From Clostridiales bacterium (GTDB lineage Bacteria > Bacillota > Clostridia > Oscillospirales > Oscillospiraceae): 64,000 bases of DNA. Where the stretch lies: assembly GCA_019418025.1 (NCBI GenBank), contig DYCR01000004.1:59408-123407 (forward strand), written 5' to 3'. How positions within the stretch are numbered: the first letter of the stretch is position 1; the number at the start of each line of letters is the position of its first letter. Position numbers and translations under genes: made by a program. Shown here piece by piece: positions 35,365 to 43,393 of this stretch. The notes under the pieces were generated by a model. It ran no database searches and was not told where the DNA came from. It saw only the letters and a program-made list of their open reading frames with translations.

Positions 35365-36411
35365 TTAACCTGCAAATGTATCATTTTTCTGCCTGCGAGA
35401 GATGAAAATAAAGAACGGCACGCCGATCATGGTGACCAGCACCCCGATGGGAAACTCCAGAGGCGCGATCAGCACCCTTGCCAGCAGATCCACCAGAACG
35501 ACAAAAAGTGCGCCGATCACCGCGCACGAGGGAAGGATCAGTCTGTAATCGGTGCCGACAAAATATCGGACGATGTGGGGAACCATCAGTCCCACATACC
35601 CCACCGGTCCAATGATGATGACCGCCGTGGCAGAAAGCACCAGTACCACCATCGTACTCAAAAATTTGATGACCTTCACATTCGCCCCAAGTCCTCTGGA
35701 GACATCCTCCCCCAGATTCAGCACCGTGAGCATCCGCGAGATCAGGATCGATACCAAAAAGCCCACAATAAAAAACGGCGCCGCCACCGCCACGTCCGAC
35801 CAGAGGGTATTGGCGGAGCTTCCGGCGGAATACTTCATCATTCCTGCGCTCAGACCGTCCTTTAGCATGATCGCCGTTGTCACCGAACCAAATAAGGTAG
35901 AGATCGCCATGCCTGCCAACACCATTCGGTCGGAGGTGATATTCCTCCGACCGAGCATTGCAATGGCATATATGAGCAGTGTTGCCCCCGCAGCCCCCAG
36001 AAACGAATAACCGATGCGCTCCAAACGGGTGGCGTGGGGTACAAACAGCATCATCAGCAGGATGGCAAACACCGAGCCGGAGCTAATGCCCATCAGCCCG
36101 GAGTCTGCCATGGGATTTTTGGTGTTGCCCTGCATGACTGCGCCGGCCACTGCCAGTGACACGCCCACAATGATATCCGCCAGAAGCCTCGGCAGGCGGA
36201 TATCCCGAATGACAATGTGGATAAAGGAATCAGGGTCATAGAAAAACAGTCCCCCGATCACATCCTGAAGCCCTGTGGGCTCTGCGCCGAACAGCATGAA
36301 TGCCGCAGAGGCTCCCACCAGCAGGACCGTCCCCACCGTCATCAGCACAGCAAAGCTTAAAACATGATTCGGTGTCTTTTGGGCGGCTGTAAAATCCCGC
36401 CTTTTCATCAT
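35365..36411 (-). CDS. Ferric siderophore-type ABC transporter, permease 1
   Basis: 348-residue FecCD-family permease with DIRLPRLLADIIVG and GYVGLMVPHIVRYFVG motifs. It overlaps the binding-protein gene by 4 bp and forms a heterodimer with permease 2. The two permeases are clearly paralogues but diverged. Confidence 0.95.
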   Translation of the reverse strand: MMKRRDFTAAQKTPNHVLSFAVLMTVGTVLLVGASAAFMLFGAEPTGLQDVIGGLFFYDPDSFIHIVIRDIRLPRLLADIIVGVSLAVAGAVMQGNTKNPMADSGLMGISSGSVFAILLMMLFVPHATRLERIGYSFLGAAGATLLIYAIAMLGRRNITSDRMVLAGMAISTLFGSVTTAIMLKDGLSAGMMKYSAGSSANTLWSDVAVAAPFFIVGFLVSILISRMLTVLNLGEDVSRGLGANVKVIKFLSTMVVLVLSATAVIIIGPVGYVGLMVPHIVRYFVGTDYRLILPSCAVIGALFVVLVDLLARVLIAPLEFPIGVLVTMIGVPFFIFISRRQKNDTFAG

Positions 36412-37448
36412 GCAGCCGCCTGAGTAAAGGCATTCATCAGACCGGTGTACTGCTCATACAGGTAAAGGACATCCTTCTCTGCATACAGCATGCCGTCGAT
36501 GGCACCTACCCTCTGATCCTTTACCGCGTTGAGCATCATCCAGCCGGGATTGCTCTGCAATGCCTCGGGGACCTGCGGCTCTCCATCGGTCATCAGATCC
36601 ACATAGATCACGATATCCCCTTCAAAATCCTTGATCTTTTCGTTGCTGATGGGGGTAAAGGGATTGACATTGGGATCGTTCAGAAAATCCTGAGTGGTCT
36701 GGGTCATCTTCAGTCCCATGTAATCATAGACGATCTTGTTAAAATACCAGTAATCCGTGGGTGGGATGGATACACCGTCCATATAGTAAAACATCGAAAC
36801 GGTCTTATCGGAAACATTCATCTCCTGCAGCTTTTCAACAGCCGTCTGCTGGGTTTTCTTTGCGTAGTCGATCAGCACATCTGCATTTTCCTGCATGCCG
36901 AAGATCTCGCCGATATATCCCAGACGCTTCTCAAAATCAAACTCCTCACGGTACAGGGGGATCACCGGTGCGATCTTGCGCAGCTTCTCCAGCTCCGGCT
37001 CCTCCATCATCTGATATACAAGGATCAGCTCAGGCTCATAGCTCATGATCTCCTCCTCGTCAAAGGGCTGGGTGTTTTGCAGGACCTGGACCCCCTCAAA
37101 GAAATCTGCATACTTGCTCTTCATTTTTTCCTCCACGATGACCGCATTGGGACGGAGGCCAAAGGCCGCCAGATCACCTGCGCCGGACAGTGCTACGATC
37201 TTGCGGGTATTCTGGTTATAGGTCACCTCGGTGCCGTTCAGGTCCGTAAAGGTGACTTCCTTTGCCTCAGTGGGCCGGGTATCCTTCAAAGCAGGAACCT
37301 GCTGCAGCTGTCCGGACTGAAGGGGTTGACTTGTCTCGGGCGCAGTATTCTGCGTCTCTCCGCCTGCGGCGGCACAGCCTGAAGCGGCAAGCATGGTCAC
37401 AGCCACGGCCGCAGTCAGCATTTTCTTCCAAAAATTCTGGTACTTCAT
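36408..37448 (-). CDS. Ferric siderophore-type ABC transporter, substrate-binding lipoprotein
   Basis: 346-residue FeuA/FhuD-type binding protein. Signal peptide with lipobox LAASGC, Cys25 being the lipidation site, is followed by a Gln/Thr linker and a two-lobed fold (VTFTDLNGTEVTYNQNTRKIV; EEEIMSYEPELILVYQ). Start at ATG 37448 has GGAGG upstream; the longer frame would begin in the operator. It heads the seven-gene operon ending in nitrogenase-like subunits. Ligand not evident: siderophore, haem or another tetrapyrrole are all possible. Confidence 0.93.
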   Translation of the reverse strand: MKYQNFWKKMLTAAVAVTMLAASGCAAAGGETQNTAPETSQPLQSGQLQQVPALKDTRPTEAKEVTFTDLNGTEVTYNQNTRKIVALSGAGDLAAFGLRPNAVIVEEKMKSKYADFFEGVQVLQNTQPFDEEEIMSYEPELILVYQMMEEPELEKLRKIAPVIPLYREEFDFEKRLGYIGEIFGMQENADVLIDYAKKTQQTAVEKLQEMNVSDKTVSMFYYMDGVSIPPTDYWYFNKIVYDYMGLKMTQTTQDFLNDPNVNPFTPISNEKIKDFEGDIVIYVDLMTDGEPQVPEALQSNPGWMMLNAVKDQRVGAIDGMLYAEKDVLYLYEQYTGLMNAFTQAAA

Positions 37449-37485
37449 TTGATCCTCCAAAGTAAAAATGATTTCTTCCAAATAA

Positions 37486-37501
37486 GTTAGTTTCAACTAA
37501 C
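37486..37501. promoter_or_regulatory. DtxR-type operator of the ferric ABC/nitrogenase-like operon
   Basis: GTTAGTTTCAACTAAC, perfect GTTAG-N6-CTAAC, lying between the -10 box and the first gene of the operon (minus strand). Confidence 0.82.
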
Positions 37502-37515
37502 CAAAGGACAATGAG

Positions 37516-37543
37516 ATTATACCACACTTTTTCCAAATAGCAA
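37516..37543 (-). promoter_or_regulatory. Promoter of the ferric ABC/nitrogenase-like operon
   Basis: TTGCTA (37543-37538), 16-bp spacer, consensus TATAAT (37521-37516). The next 200 bp to the right (37544-37726) hold no gene that I can see. Confidence 0.65.
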
Positions 37544-37726
37544 TCGTTTTTTTACTGCTTTCCCCGTATGAATTTCCTCCCCTACACGGTTCCCCCTTCC
37601 TCCCGTGGGGATAGCGCATCCTAAAGGGCGGCTCATGACGGTTTTTTCACAGAAGGATCTCCCCACACGGAACACTGCTCAGACCGCAAAAATACCCCAA
37701 AAGCCCCGAAAGGGGTTCTGGGCAAT

Positions 37727-37759
37727 CTAAAACAGGGAGTACGATGACGTACTCCCTGT
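37727..37759 (-). terminator. Terminator of the QueD-like gene
   Basis: ACAGGGAGTAC / GTACTCCCTGT with a 6-nt loop, followed on the minus strand by TTTTAGATT. Confidence 0.85.
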
Positions 37760-37780
37760 CTGTTTATAACTTCGCCCGTA

Positions 37781-38347
37781 TTACTGCTTCTTGTAGCCGC
37801 ACTTGGGGCAGACACCATGCTCATCCAGAGCGATGCCGCACAGAGGGCAACGATCGATCTTATTGTGGGTGTCATATTCAGCAGATGCTGCGTTCACGCC
37901 GCTGGTGAAGGTCAGCTTTGCAATGTTCATCTTGTCCTTCAGCAGATCGTAGACGATCTTGATCATACCCTCAACGGTCAGGGTCTCCTTGGTGACGACC
38001 AGACGGCAATCGGGGTAGGCGGTTGCCAGCTCGGTCTTGAATGCAGGACCCTTCATGGTGTTGTCCTTGTCGCCATCCTTGATCCCCTGCTTTTCATAAA
38101 CATCGAGAATCGCCGGGAGCAGAGGATCGTCATGACGCAGGATCAATGCGTGGTCGAAGTTCTGCAGAACTTCCCATGCAGTCTTTTTGATCTCGTTACA
38201 TGGAAAAACCATGTTGACGCCGGATTCGATGGAATCTTCAACTTCAATGGTCAGCACGCCGGTATGACCGTGCAGGTACTGGGCCTCACCGCGGAAGCCG
38301 TAAAATCTGTGTGCATACTGCAAATCCAAAACTGTGATACTTCTCAT
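37781..38347 (-). CDS. 6-pyruvoyl-tetrahydropterin synthase/QueD-family protein with C-terminal zinc ribbon
   Basis: 188-residue T-fold protein. Zinc ligands His13, His26 and His28 (AHRF, LHGH) are present, and Asp65-His66 and a KET segment match other active-site parts. However, the Cys four residues before the first HGH His in QueD is Ala22 here, so the catalytic nucleophile is missing. After residue ~160 a zinc-ribbon tail is added (CPLCG...CPKCG), which ordinary QueD lacks. No other queuosine gene is near. It is next to a Fur-family gene (80 bp). Probably a zinc- or pterin-related paralogue rather than the queuosine enzyme. Confidence 0.8.
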   Translation of the reverse strand: MRSITVLDLQYAHRFYGFRGEAQYLHGHTGVLTIEVEDSIESGVNMVFPCNEIKKTAWEVLQNFDHALILRHDDPLLPAILDVYEKQGIKDGDKDNTMKGPAFKTELATAYPDCRLVVTKETLTVEGMIKIVYDLLKDKMNIAKLTFTSGVNAASAEYDTHNKIDRCPLCGIALDEHGVCPKCGYKKQ

Positions 38348-38426
38348 AAATCGTCTCCTTAATATAATATATTTACAGACCCCAAAAAAGGTCTATATGA
38401 CATATGTGTGGACAACTCCTGTCCAA

Positions 38427-38819
38427 TCAGTGCTGCGCCTTCCGATTGCAGTCGGCGCAAATCGCCTGAAACACGATATCGTGACCGGTAAAGACAAAGC
38501 CGTGGGCATCGGAGATGGAGCTTTCCAGATTGGGGATATACTCCATGTCCACGTCAAATACCCGGTGGCATTTGATGCACTTGGCGTGGTAATGATCGTG
38601 ACACAAATGGTCATAGCAATCAGCCCCGCCGGGGATCTCTCTTTTCCTGATCTTGCCCATTTCAGACAGCTTTTGCAAATTCCGATATACCGTTCCTCGG
38701 CTGATATGCGGATTTTCCTTAACCACCTCTGCATAGATCTCGTCGGCGGTGGCGTGGCATTGCAGCTTATGCACCGCCTCATATACCAAGGTGTTTTGTA
38801 TTGTTGTTCGTTTCATCAT
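38427..38819 (-). CDS. Fur-family metalloregulator (PerR/Fur/Zur type)
   Basis: 130-residue regulator with a winged helix (TADEIYAEVVKENPHISRGTVYRNLQKLSEMG), a metal-sensing HDHYHAKC segment, and structural zinc pairs CIKC and CADC. The GTVYRNL recognition helix is typical. I start at ATG 38819; an ATG at 38831 lies directly on the AAGGA ribosome site. It may be PerR-like because of the family look, but the sensed metal or peroxide cannot be fixed from sequence. Two tandem palindromes at its promoter suggest autoregulation. Confidence 0.92.
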   Translation of the reverse strand: MMKRTTIQNTLVYEAVHKLQCHATADEIYAEVVKENPHISRGTVYRNLQKLSEMGKIRKREIPGGADCYDHLCHDHYHAKCIKCHRVFDVDMEYIPNLESSISDAHGFVFTGHDIVFQAICADCNRKAQH

Positions 38820-38831
38820 AATAGAAATCAT

Positions 38832-38862
38832 TCCTTATTAGGATTTTGTCCTTGTAAGGATT
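38832..38862. promoter_or_regulatory. Tandem operator at the Fur-family gene
   Basis: Two 14-bp copies, TCCTTATTAGGATT (38832-38845) and TCCTTGTAAGGATT (38849-38862), each built on the palindrome TCCTT-N2-AAGGA. They overlap the -10 box and transcript start of the gene. Confidence 0.7.
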
Positions 38863-38888
38863 CTATCACGATAGTATTTTTTTGTCAA
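38860..38888 (-). promoter_or_regulatory. Promoter of the Fur-family gene
   Basis: TTGACA (38888-38883), 17-bp spacer, TAGAAT (38865-38860) on the minus strand. Confidence 0.75.
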
Positions 38889-39008
38889 CACTTTTTTCCA
38901 TAAATTTTAACATTTATCATCTCCCCCCTGCCAAGGCTCTTCGGTGCTCCACGCCGAAATCTGCGGCTTTTGCCTTGCAAAAATTATGGAAGAATTTGTC
39001 TGATCTTG

Positions 39009-39037
39009 TTGACACATTTTGAATAATATGTTAACAT
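39009..39037 (+). promoter_or_regulatory. Promoter of the DUF4190 gene
   Basis: TTGACA (39009-39014), 17-bp spacer, TAACAT (39032-39037). Confidence 0.7.
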
Positions 39038-39073
39038 CAAACCTGTAAAATGAATACTTAGGAGGACCTGATC

Positions 39074-39394
39074 ATGAGCGAAGAAATGAATGTGCAAAAC
39101 AATCCTTCCGATTCCCAGCAGTCTAAGAACATGTCAATTGCAGCGTTGATCTGCGGCATTTTGGGTATTGTAGGCTCCTTTATCCCCGTGGTAGCTTATT
39201 TTACTCTGGTTCTTGCGATTCTTGGCATCGTCTTTGGTGCAAAGGCTATGAAGATTGCTAAGGCCAACGGCGAGCCCACCGGCCTGGCTGTTACCGGCTT
39301 GGTTCTGGGCATCATCGGCACTGTCTTTGGCGCTCTTGCCGTCTTGTGTGTTGTCTGCGCCTTTGGTATCATCGGTGCCGCCGGCGCAATGTAA
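39074..39394 (+). CDS. DUF4190 membrane protein
   Basis: 106-residue protein with a short polar N-terminus and two hydrophobic hairpins (SIAALICGILGIVGSFIPVV and GLAVTGLVLGIIGTVFGAL) separated by GAKAMKIAKANGEPT, the DUF4190 pattern. Membrane located, function unknown. ATG follows TTAGGAGG. A terminator follows immediately. Confidence 0.88.
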   Translation: MSEEMNVQNNPSDSQQSKNMSIAALICGILGIVGSFIPVVAYFTLVLAILGIVFGAKAMKIAKANGEPTGLAVTGLVLGIIGTVFGALAVLCVVCAFGIIGAAGAM

Positions 39395-39405
39395 TCGATG
39401 CTTCC

Positions 39406-39444
39406 GCAGACACAAGAGCTTCTCTTGTGTCTGCTTTCTTTTTT
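39406..39444 (+). terminator. Terminator between DUF4190 and the Lgt-like gene
   Basis: Perfect 13-bp stem GCAGACACAAGAG / CTCTTGTGTCTGC with T-rich tail TTTCTTTTTT; only 10 bp before the next start codon. Confidence 0.9.
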
Positions 39445-39454
39445 GGAGAATTTC

Positions 39455-40264
39455 ATGATACCTAATTTTGTTCTGTTTGGAAAAGTCATATCCGTATATA
39501 TGATCACCGCCCTGATCGGCATTTTGCTGATCCTCTATTTCACCTATCGGGCCGCCCAGAAAAAGGGGCTTGACGAGATTCACATGCTCTACATGATGCT
39601 CTTTTCCATGATCGGCGTTGCCATTGGCGGACATTTGCTGTACGGCATCACCCATCTTGAGCATCTTGTCTGGCTTTTCACCCATATGGATGCCATTTCC
39701 TCCCTTCAGGATTTCTGGAATCACATCGTCTTTATTTTCGGCGGTTCGGTATTCTACGGAGGTTTGATCGGCGCCATTTTGGTTGCTCTGTTTTATATCC
39801 GGAAGAACCGATTGGATCGGGGCGCATATTCCGATATCGCCGCTGTCTCCATCCCCCTGTTCCACACTTGGGGCAGACTGGGCTGCTTTCTTTCCGGCTG
39901 CTGCTACGGCATTGAATGGGAGCATGGCTTCACCTATACCCACTCAGCCGTTGCCTCGGCCAATTTTGTCCCCCGTTTTCCCGTTCAGCTTGTGGAGGCC
40001 GGACTGAATCTGGGGCTTTTTCTCCTGCTTTTCCGTCTGCTCCGAAAGGATCGTCTGAAAGGGCATCTGCTGCACCTGTATCTGCTTATCTATCCCGCCT
40101 ATCGGTTCCTGCTGGAATTTTTGCGTGGGGACGATTACCGTGGATTTCTATTTGGCCTGTCCACCTCGCAGATCCTGTCTCTGGTGCTGTTTGCCGTCAG
40201 CGTCTGCTCTTGGACAATGGATGCGAAAAAAGGCACCCGCAGTCCCCAAAATACCCCCACATAA
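39455..40264 (+). CDS. Prolipoprotein diacylglyceryl transferase-family protein
   Basis: 269-residue membrane protein of the Lgt family, which attaches diacylglycerol to the lipobox Cys. The signature is GRLGCFLSGCCYG (variant of GRxGNFxNxExxG) and FGGSVFYGGLIGA replaces the FHGG motif of proteobacterial Lgt. Firmicute Lgt-like proteins of this Cys-rich form are common and may be paralogues. ATG at 39455 follows TTGGAGA. The terminator directly before it implies read-through or a promoter that I could not identify. Confidence 0.85.
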   Translation: MIPNFVLFGKVISVYMITALIGILLILYFTYRAAQKKGLDEIHMLYMMLFSMIGVAIGGHLLYGITHLEHLVWLFTHMDAISSLQDFWNHIVFIFGGSVFYGGLIGAILVALFYIRKNRLDRGAYSDIAAVSIPLFHTWGRLGCFLSGCCYGIEWEHGFTYTHSAVASANFVPRFPVQLVEAGLNLGLFLLLFRLLRKDRLKGHLLHLYLLIYPAYRFLLEFLRGDDYRGFLFGLSTSQILSLVLFAVSVCSWTMDAKKGTRSPQNTPT

Positions 40265-40294
40265 AAAAGAGGACCGAATTTCGGTCCTCTTTTT
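40263..40294. terminator. Terminator after the Lgt-like gene
   Basis: AAAAAGAGGACCGAA / TTCGGTCCTCTTTTT, usable in both directions. Confidence 0.92.
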
Positions 40295-40368
40295 GCAGCT
40301 TCCCTCAGCAGAAGCGTCTGTATTTTTGCAAAAGCCACAGGCTCTTGCTTGTGATGCATCGCAAACAA

Positions 40369-40413
40369 AAAGCACCACACCGAATCATCAGTGTGATGCC
40401 TTTTGCTTGTTTG
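40369..40413. other. Imperfect inverted repeat in a gene-free stretch
   Basis: CAAACAA-AAAGCACCACAC pairs with GTGTGATGCCTTTT-TTGTTTG through small internal loops. The rest of 40414-40655 shows no gene or clear signal. Confidence 0.5.
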
Positions 40414-40655
40414 GACAGATGGATCAATCGCAGGTATCATTCTAACACAGATCCACCATTATGTAAGCCCCCGCCGGGGTTCGCTTTTTTTCCATGCATT
40501 ATCCCGATACGGGGCATTTTCTTGGGGATTTATGGGAACTGGTGCAATTTCTCCGGCATACTGCACCAGATTCCGCCCCAAAGCAGGCAGTCAAACGGAT
40601 GATTTTTTGTCAAACTGCCAAAAACATGCTCCATATCCCCCCATATGTCCGGCTT

Positions 40656-41543
40656 CTATGGCTTCAGGATCAGCTCACAGGTGCAGTGGTCAAAGACCTC
40701 CCGCAGCTGACAGGTCACATCATCCGTCACACGCGCAAGCTCCTTCACCGGAAGGCTCTCCCCCGAGATCCTGAAATATACCGCCACCCAAAGGTGCCGT
40801 CCGGTTCTGGTGATATCAAAAAATTCCGGCTCGAACCCGTTTTGCTCCATGATACCGGTGCAAAGGACCTTGATCTGCTCCATGGTCTCATCATCCGGCG
40901 AAAACAGGAACACATCCTTGATGGCCCCCCAGAGCATCTTCACCGTCTCCGGCAGCATGAATACCATCACCCCGACCGCCACCAGCGGGTCAAAATACGG
41001 GGCCAGATAGGCAAGGGACGTCCCCTCCAGGAACATGGATGCAAAATACGCTGCCGAAAGGCCGAAGCTGTACGCAACGTCCATCTTCCACCCAATCAGC
41101 TCCACATCCACCGTAGGCGACGACAGCGAGCGGTTCATCCTTCTCATTACCAGATAGACGATGACACTGACGCTGCCCAGAATAAACTGGAACGCCGAAA
41201 CCTCTGCGCCGCTGACAAGGTTGCCGCCGGACAGGGCCGATTCGATGACCTGCGTGGAAACGCTCAACGTCACCGCAATGAGCATAAAGCCCTTTATGAT
41301 CAAAAAGACCGATTCGATCTGGAAATAGCCGTAGGGATGCTTTTCCGATATGGGCTTGTGATACAGCGGTGTCAAAAACAGCAGCAGCGCTATGAACACC
41401 AGCTCCGAAGAATCGTAGACCGCATCCATCAGCGCCGACTGAGAATGGCTGTAAATGGCAAAGCCCAGTTCTGCCAGAGCAAAGACCAGCCCTGCGATAA
41501 AAGAGAGCAGTAAAATTCTTTTTTCCTTTTTCTGCGAAATCAT
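40656..41543 (-). CDS. Cation diffusion facilitator-family transporter (divergent)
   Basis: 295-residue CDF protein with six helices, the HPYGYFQIE motif after helix 2 (residues 69-77) and a C-terminal ferredoxin-like domain. The metal site is unusual: helix 2 has Asp40-x3-Asp44, but helix 5 has Gly151-x3-Asp155 where His/Asp-x3-Asp is expected. A helix 3/4 region rich in Ser/Val follows. Substrate may be Fe/Mn or Zn, or the site may be altered. Start at ATG 41543 follows GGGTGG; longer frames overlap a TATAAT box at 41577-41582. Confidence 0.82.
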   Translation of the reverse strand: MISQKKEKRILLLSFIAGLVFALAELGFAIYSHSQSALMDAVYDSSELVFIALLLFLTPLYHKPISEKHPYGYFQIESVFLIIKGFMLIAVTLSVSTQVIESALSGGNLVSGAEVSAFQFILGSVSVIVYLVMRRMNRSLSSPTVDVELIGWKMDVAYSFGLSAAYFASMFLEGTSLAYLAPYFDPLVAVGVMVFMLPETVKMLWGAIKDVFLFSPDDETMEQIKVLCTGIMEQNGFEPEFFDITRTGRHLWVAVYFRISGESLPVKELARVTDDVTCQLREVFDHCTCELILKP

Positions 41544-41772
41544 ACCTGTAACCACCCTTTGCATAAATACCATTTCATTATACCGCCTGTGCCGCAAAAA
41601 GATAGTACCATCCTGTAAACAACAGCAAAAAAGCACAAAAATCACGCCGCTTTTTTCCTGCACCGCGGCCCGGAGATCACTCCCCCTCCGCCGCCCCGAT
41701 CTGCCTTGAGATTTGTTGTGAAATTCGATAATCTTTTACTGTTTTTCCCCTTGCATACTGTGATTGTGTCTA

Positions 41773-41801
41773 TTTACATCGGCAAACGCCAGCAGTATAA
41801 T
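41773..41801 (+). promoter_or_regulatory. Promoter of MATE gene 2
   Basis: TTTACA (41773-41778), 17-bp spacer, TATAAT (41796-41801). Confidence 0.7.
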
Positions 41802-41838
41802 ACATAAGATTGAGAATTGAAAGGTGAGGTGGTTTACA

Positions 41839-43191
41839 ATGAACCGAGATTTAACCGTTGGAAAACCTACGACAGTACTGTGGAAGTTCTGCCTCCCATT
41901 GTTTGGAAGTATCATCTTCCAGCAGCTCTACAACATCGCCGATAGTCTGGTAGCAGGCAAGTTTATCGGTGAAAATGCTCTGGCCGCAGTCGGCAACAGC
42001 TATGAGATCACCCTGATCTTCATCGCCTTTGCCTTCGGCACCAACATCGGCTGCTCCGTGATCGTGTCCCAGCTGTTTGGCGCAAAGCGAAACCGGGATC
42101 TGAAAACCGCAGTCTACACTACCCTGATTGCAGGCGGTGTGCTGTGCGGCGGCCTGATGATCGGCGGAATGCTGTTCAGCGAGCAGCTGCTGCATCTGAT
42201 TAACACCCCCGACAATGTCATGGCCGATTCCATGCTGTATCTGGATATCTATATTCTGGGGCTGCCCTTTGTCTTTTACTATAATATCGCAACGGGCGTT
42301 TTCTCTGCCCTCGGCGATTCCAAGACCCCGTTTATTTTCCTTGCCCTGTCCTCCACCGCAAACATCGCAGTGGATATCCTGTTTGTAACCACCTTCCATA
42401 TGGGGGTAGACGGTGTTGCATGGGCAACCTTCCTGTGTCAGGGCATCAGCTGTGTTTTGGCCCTGATCGTCATGTTCAAGCGCTTCCATACCATCAAGTC
42501 CGAGGAAAAGGCACCGCTGTTTTCCTGGATGCTTCTGGGGCGGATCAGCGTGATCGCCATCCCCAGTATTTTGCAGCAGAGCTTCATCTCCGTTGGCAAC
42601 ATCATCATTCAGGGTGTCATCAATTCCTTCGGCTCCAGTGTTATGGCAGGTTACAGTGCCTCGGTGAAGCTGAACAATCTGGTGATCTCCTCCATGACCA
42701 CGCTGGGCAACGGCATCTCCAACTACACCGCCCAGAATCTGGGTGCCGGCCACCTTCACAGGATACGGGAGGGCTTCCACGCCGGACTGAAGCTGGTATG
42801 GGTCATCTGCATCCCCATCGTCCTGCTGTATTTCTTCGCAGGAAGGGCCATGATGTCCATTTTCATGGATTCTCCCAACGGCGAGGCCATGGCCTCCGGC
42901 GTGCAGTTCCTGCAAATCGTTTCCCCCTTCTACTTCATCGCCGCGACGAAATTGGTCTGCGACGGAGTCCTGCGGGGCGCCGGCATGATGAAGCAGTTTA
43001 TGGCAGCGACCTTCACCGACCTGATCCTGCGGGTGGTTCTGGCCCATGTTTTTGCACTTCCCCTGCATATGGGAACCACCGGTATCTGGATCGCATGGCC
43101 CGTGGGCTGGTGCGTGGGCACGGTGCTGTCTCTGATCTTCTACCGCTCCGGTCAGTGGAACAACAAGCAGGCACTTGCCGAACATACCTAA
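41839..43191 (+). CDS. MATE-family efflux transporter 2
   Basis: 450-residue twelve-helix MATE protein (WKFCLPLFGSIIFQQLYNIADSLVAGKFIGENALAAVG start; GVLRGAGMMKQFMAATFTDLILR late). ATG at 41839 follows GGTGAGGTGG. No operator palindrome is present at its promoter, unlike the 29-kb MATE. Substrate unknown; monocistronic. Confidence 0.94.
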   Translation: MNRDLTVGKPTTVLWKFCLPLFGSIIFQQLYNIADSLVAGKFIGENALAAVGNSYEITLIFIAFAFGTNIGCSVIVSQLFGAKRNRDLKTAVYTTLIAGGVLCGGLMIGGMLFSEQLLHLINTPDNVMADSMLYLDIYILGLPFVFYYNIATGVFSALGDSKTPFIFLALSSTANIAVDILFVTTFHMGVDGVAWATFLCQGISCVLALIVMFKRFHTIKSEEKAPLFSWMLLGRISVIAIPSILQQSFISVGNIIIQGVINSFGSSVMAGYSASVKLNNLVISSMTTLGNGISNYTAQNLGAGHLHRIREGFHAGLKLVWVICIPIVLLYFFAGRAMMSIFMDSPNGEAMASGVQFLQIVSPFYFIAATKLVCDGVLRGAGMMKQFMAATFTDLILRVVLAHVFALPLHMGTTGIWIAWPVGWCVGTVLSLIFYRSGQWNNKQALAEHT

Positions 43192-43318
43192 GTGATCCAT
43201 TCCGCCCTTTGCCGCCGAAGCGGCAAACCTCCCCGATGACTTTTGGAAATACTGTCCGCCCTGTGCAGCAGCACAGGGCGGTTCGTTTATTTCGGACGAA
43301 AAGTTTTCCCACAAGTTA

Positions 43319-43371
43319 TTGACATATGCCAGAAACCGCACTATAATAAAGGCAGTTAATAGCATATGCCA
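43319..43371 (+). promoter_or_regulatory. Promoter with repeated CATATGCCA boxes before the DUF134/NifX cluster
   Basis: TTGACA (43319-43324), 17-bp spacer, TATAAT (43342-43347), both consensus. CATATGCCA occurs at 43323-43331, touching the -35, and again at 43363-43371, 40 bp (about four turns) later. Likely operator pair. Confidence 0.75.
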
Positions 43372-43393
43372 TAAGCAAAAGGAGATAACCACC

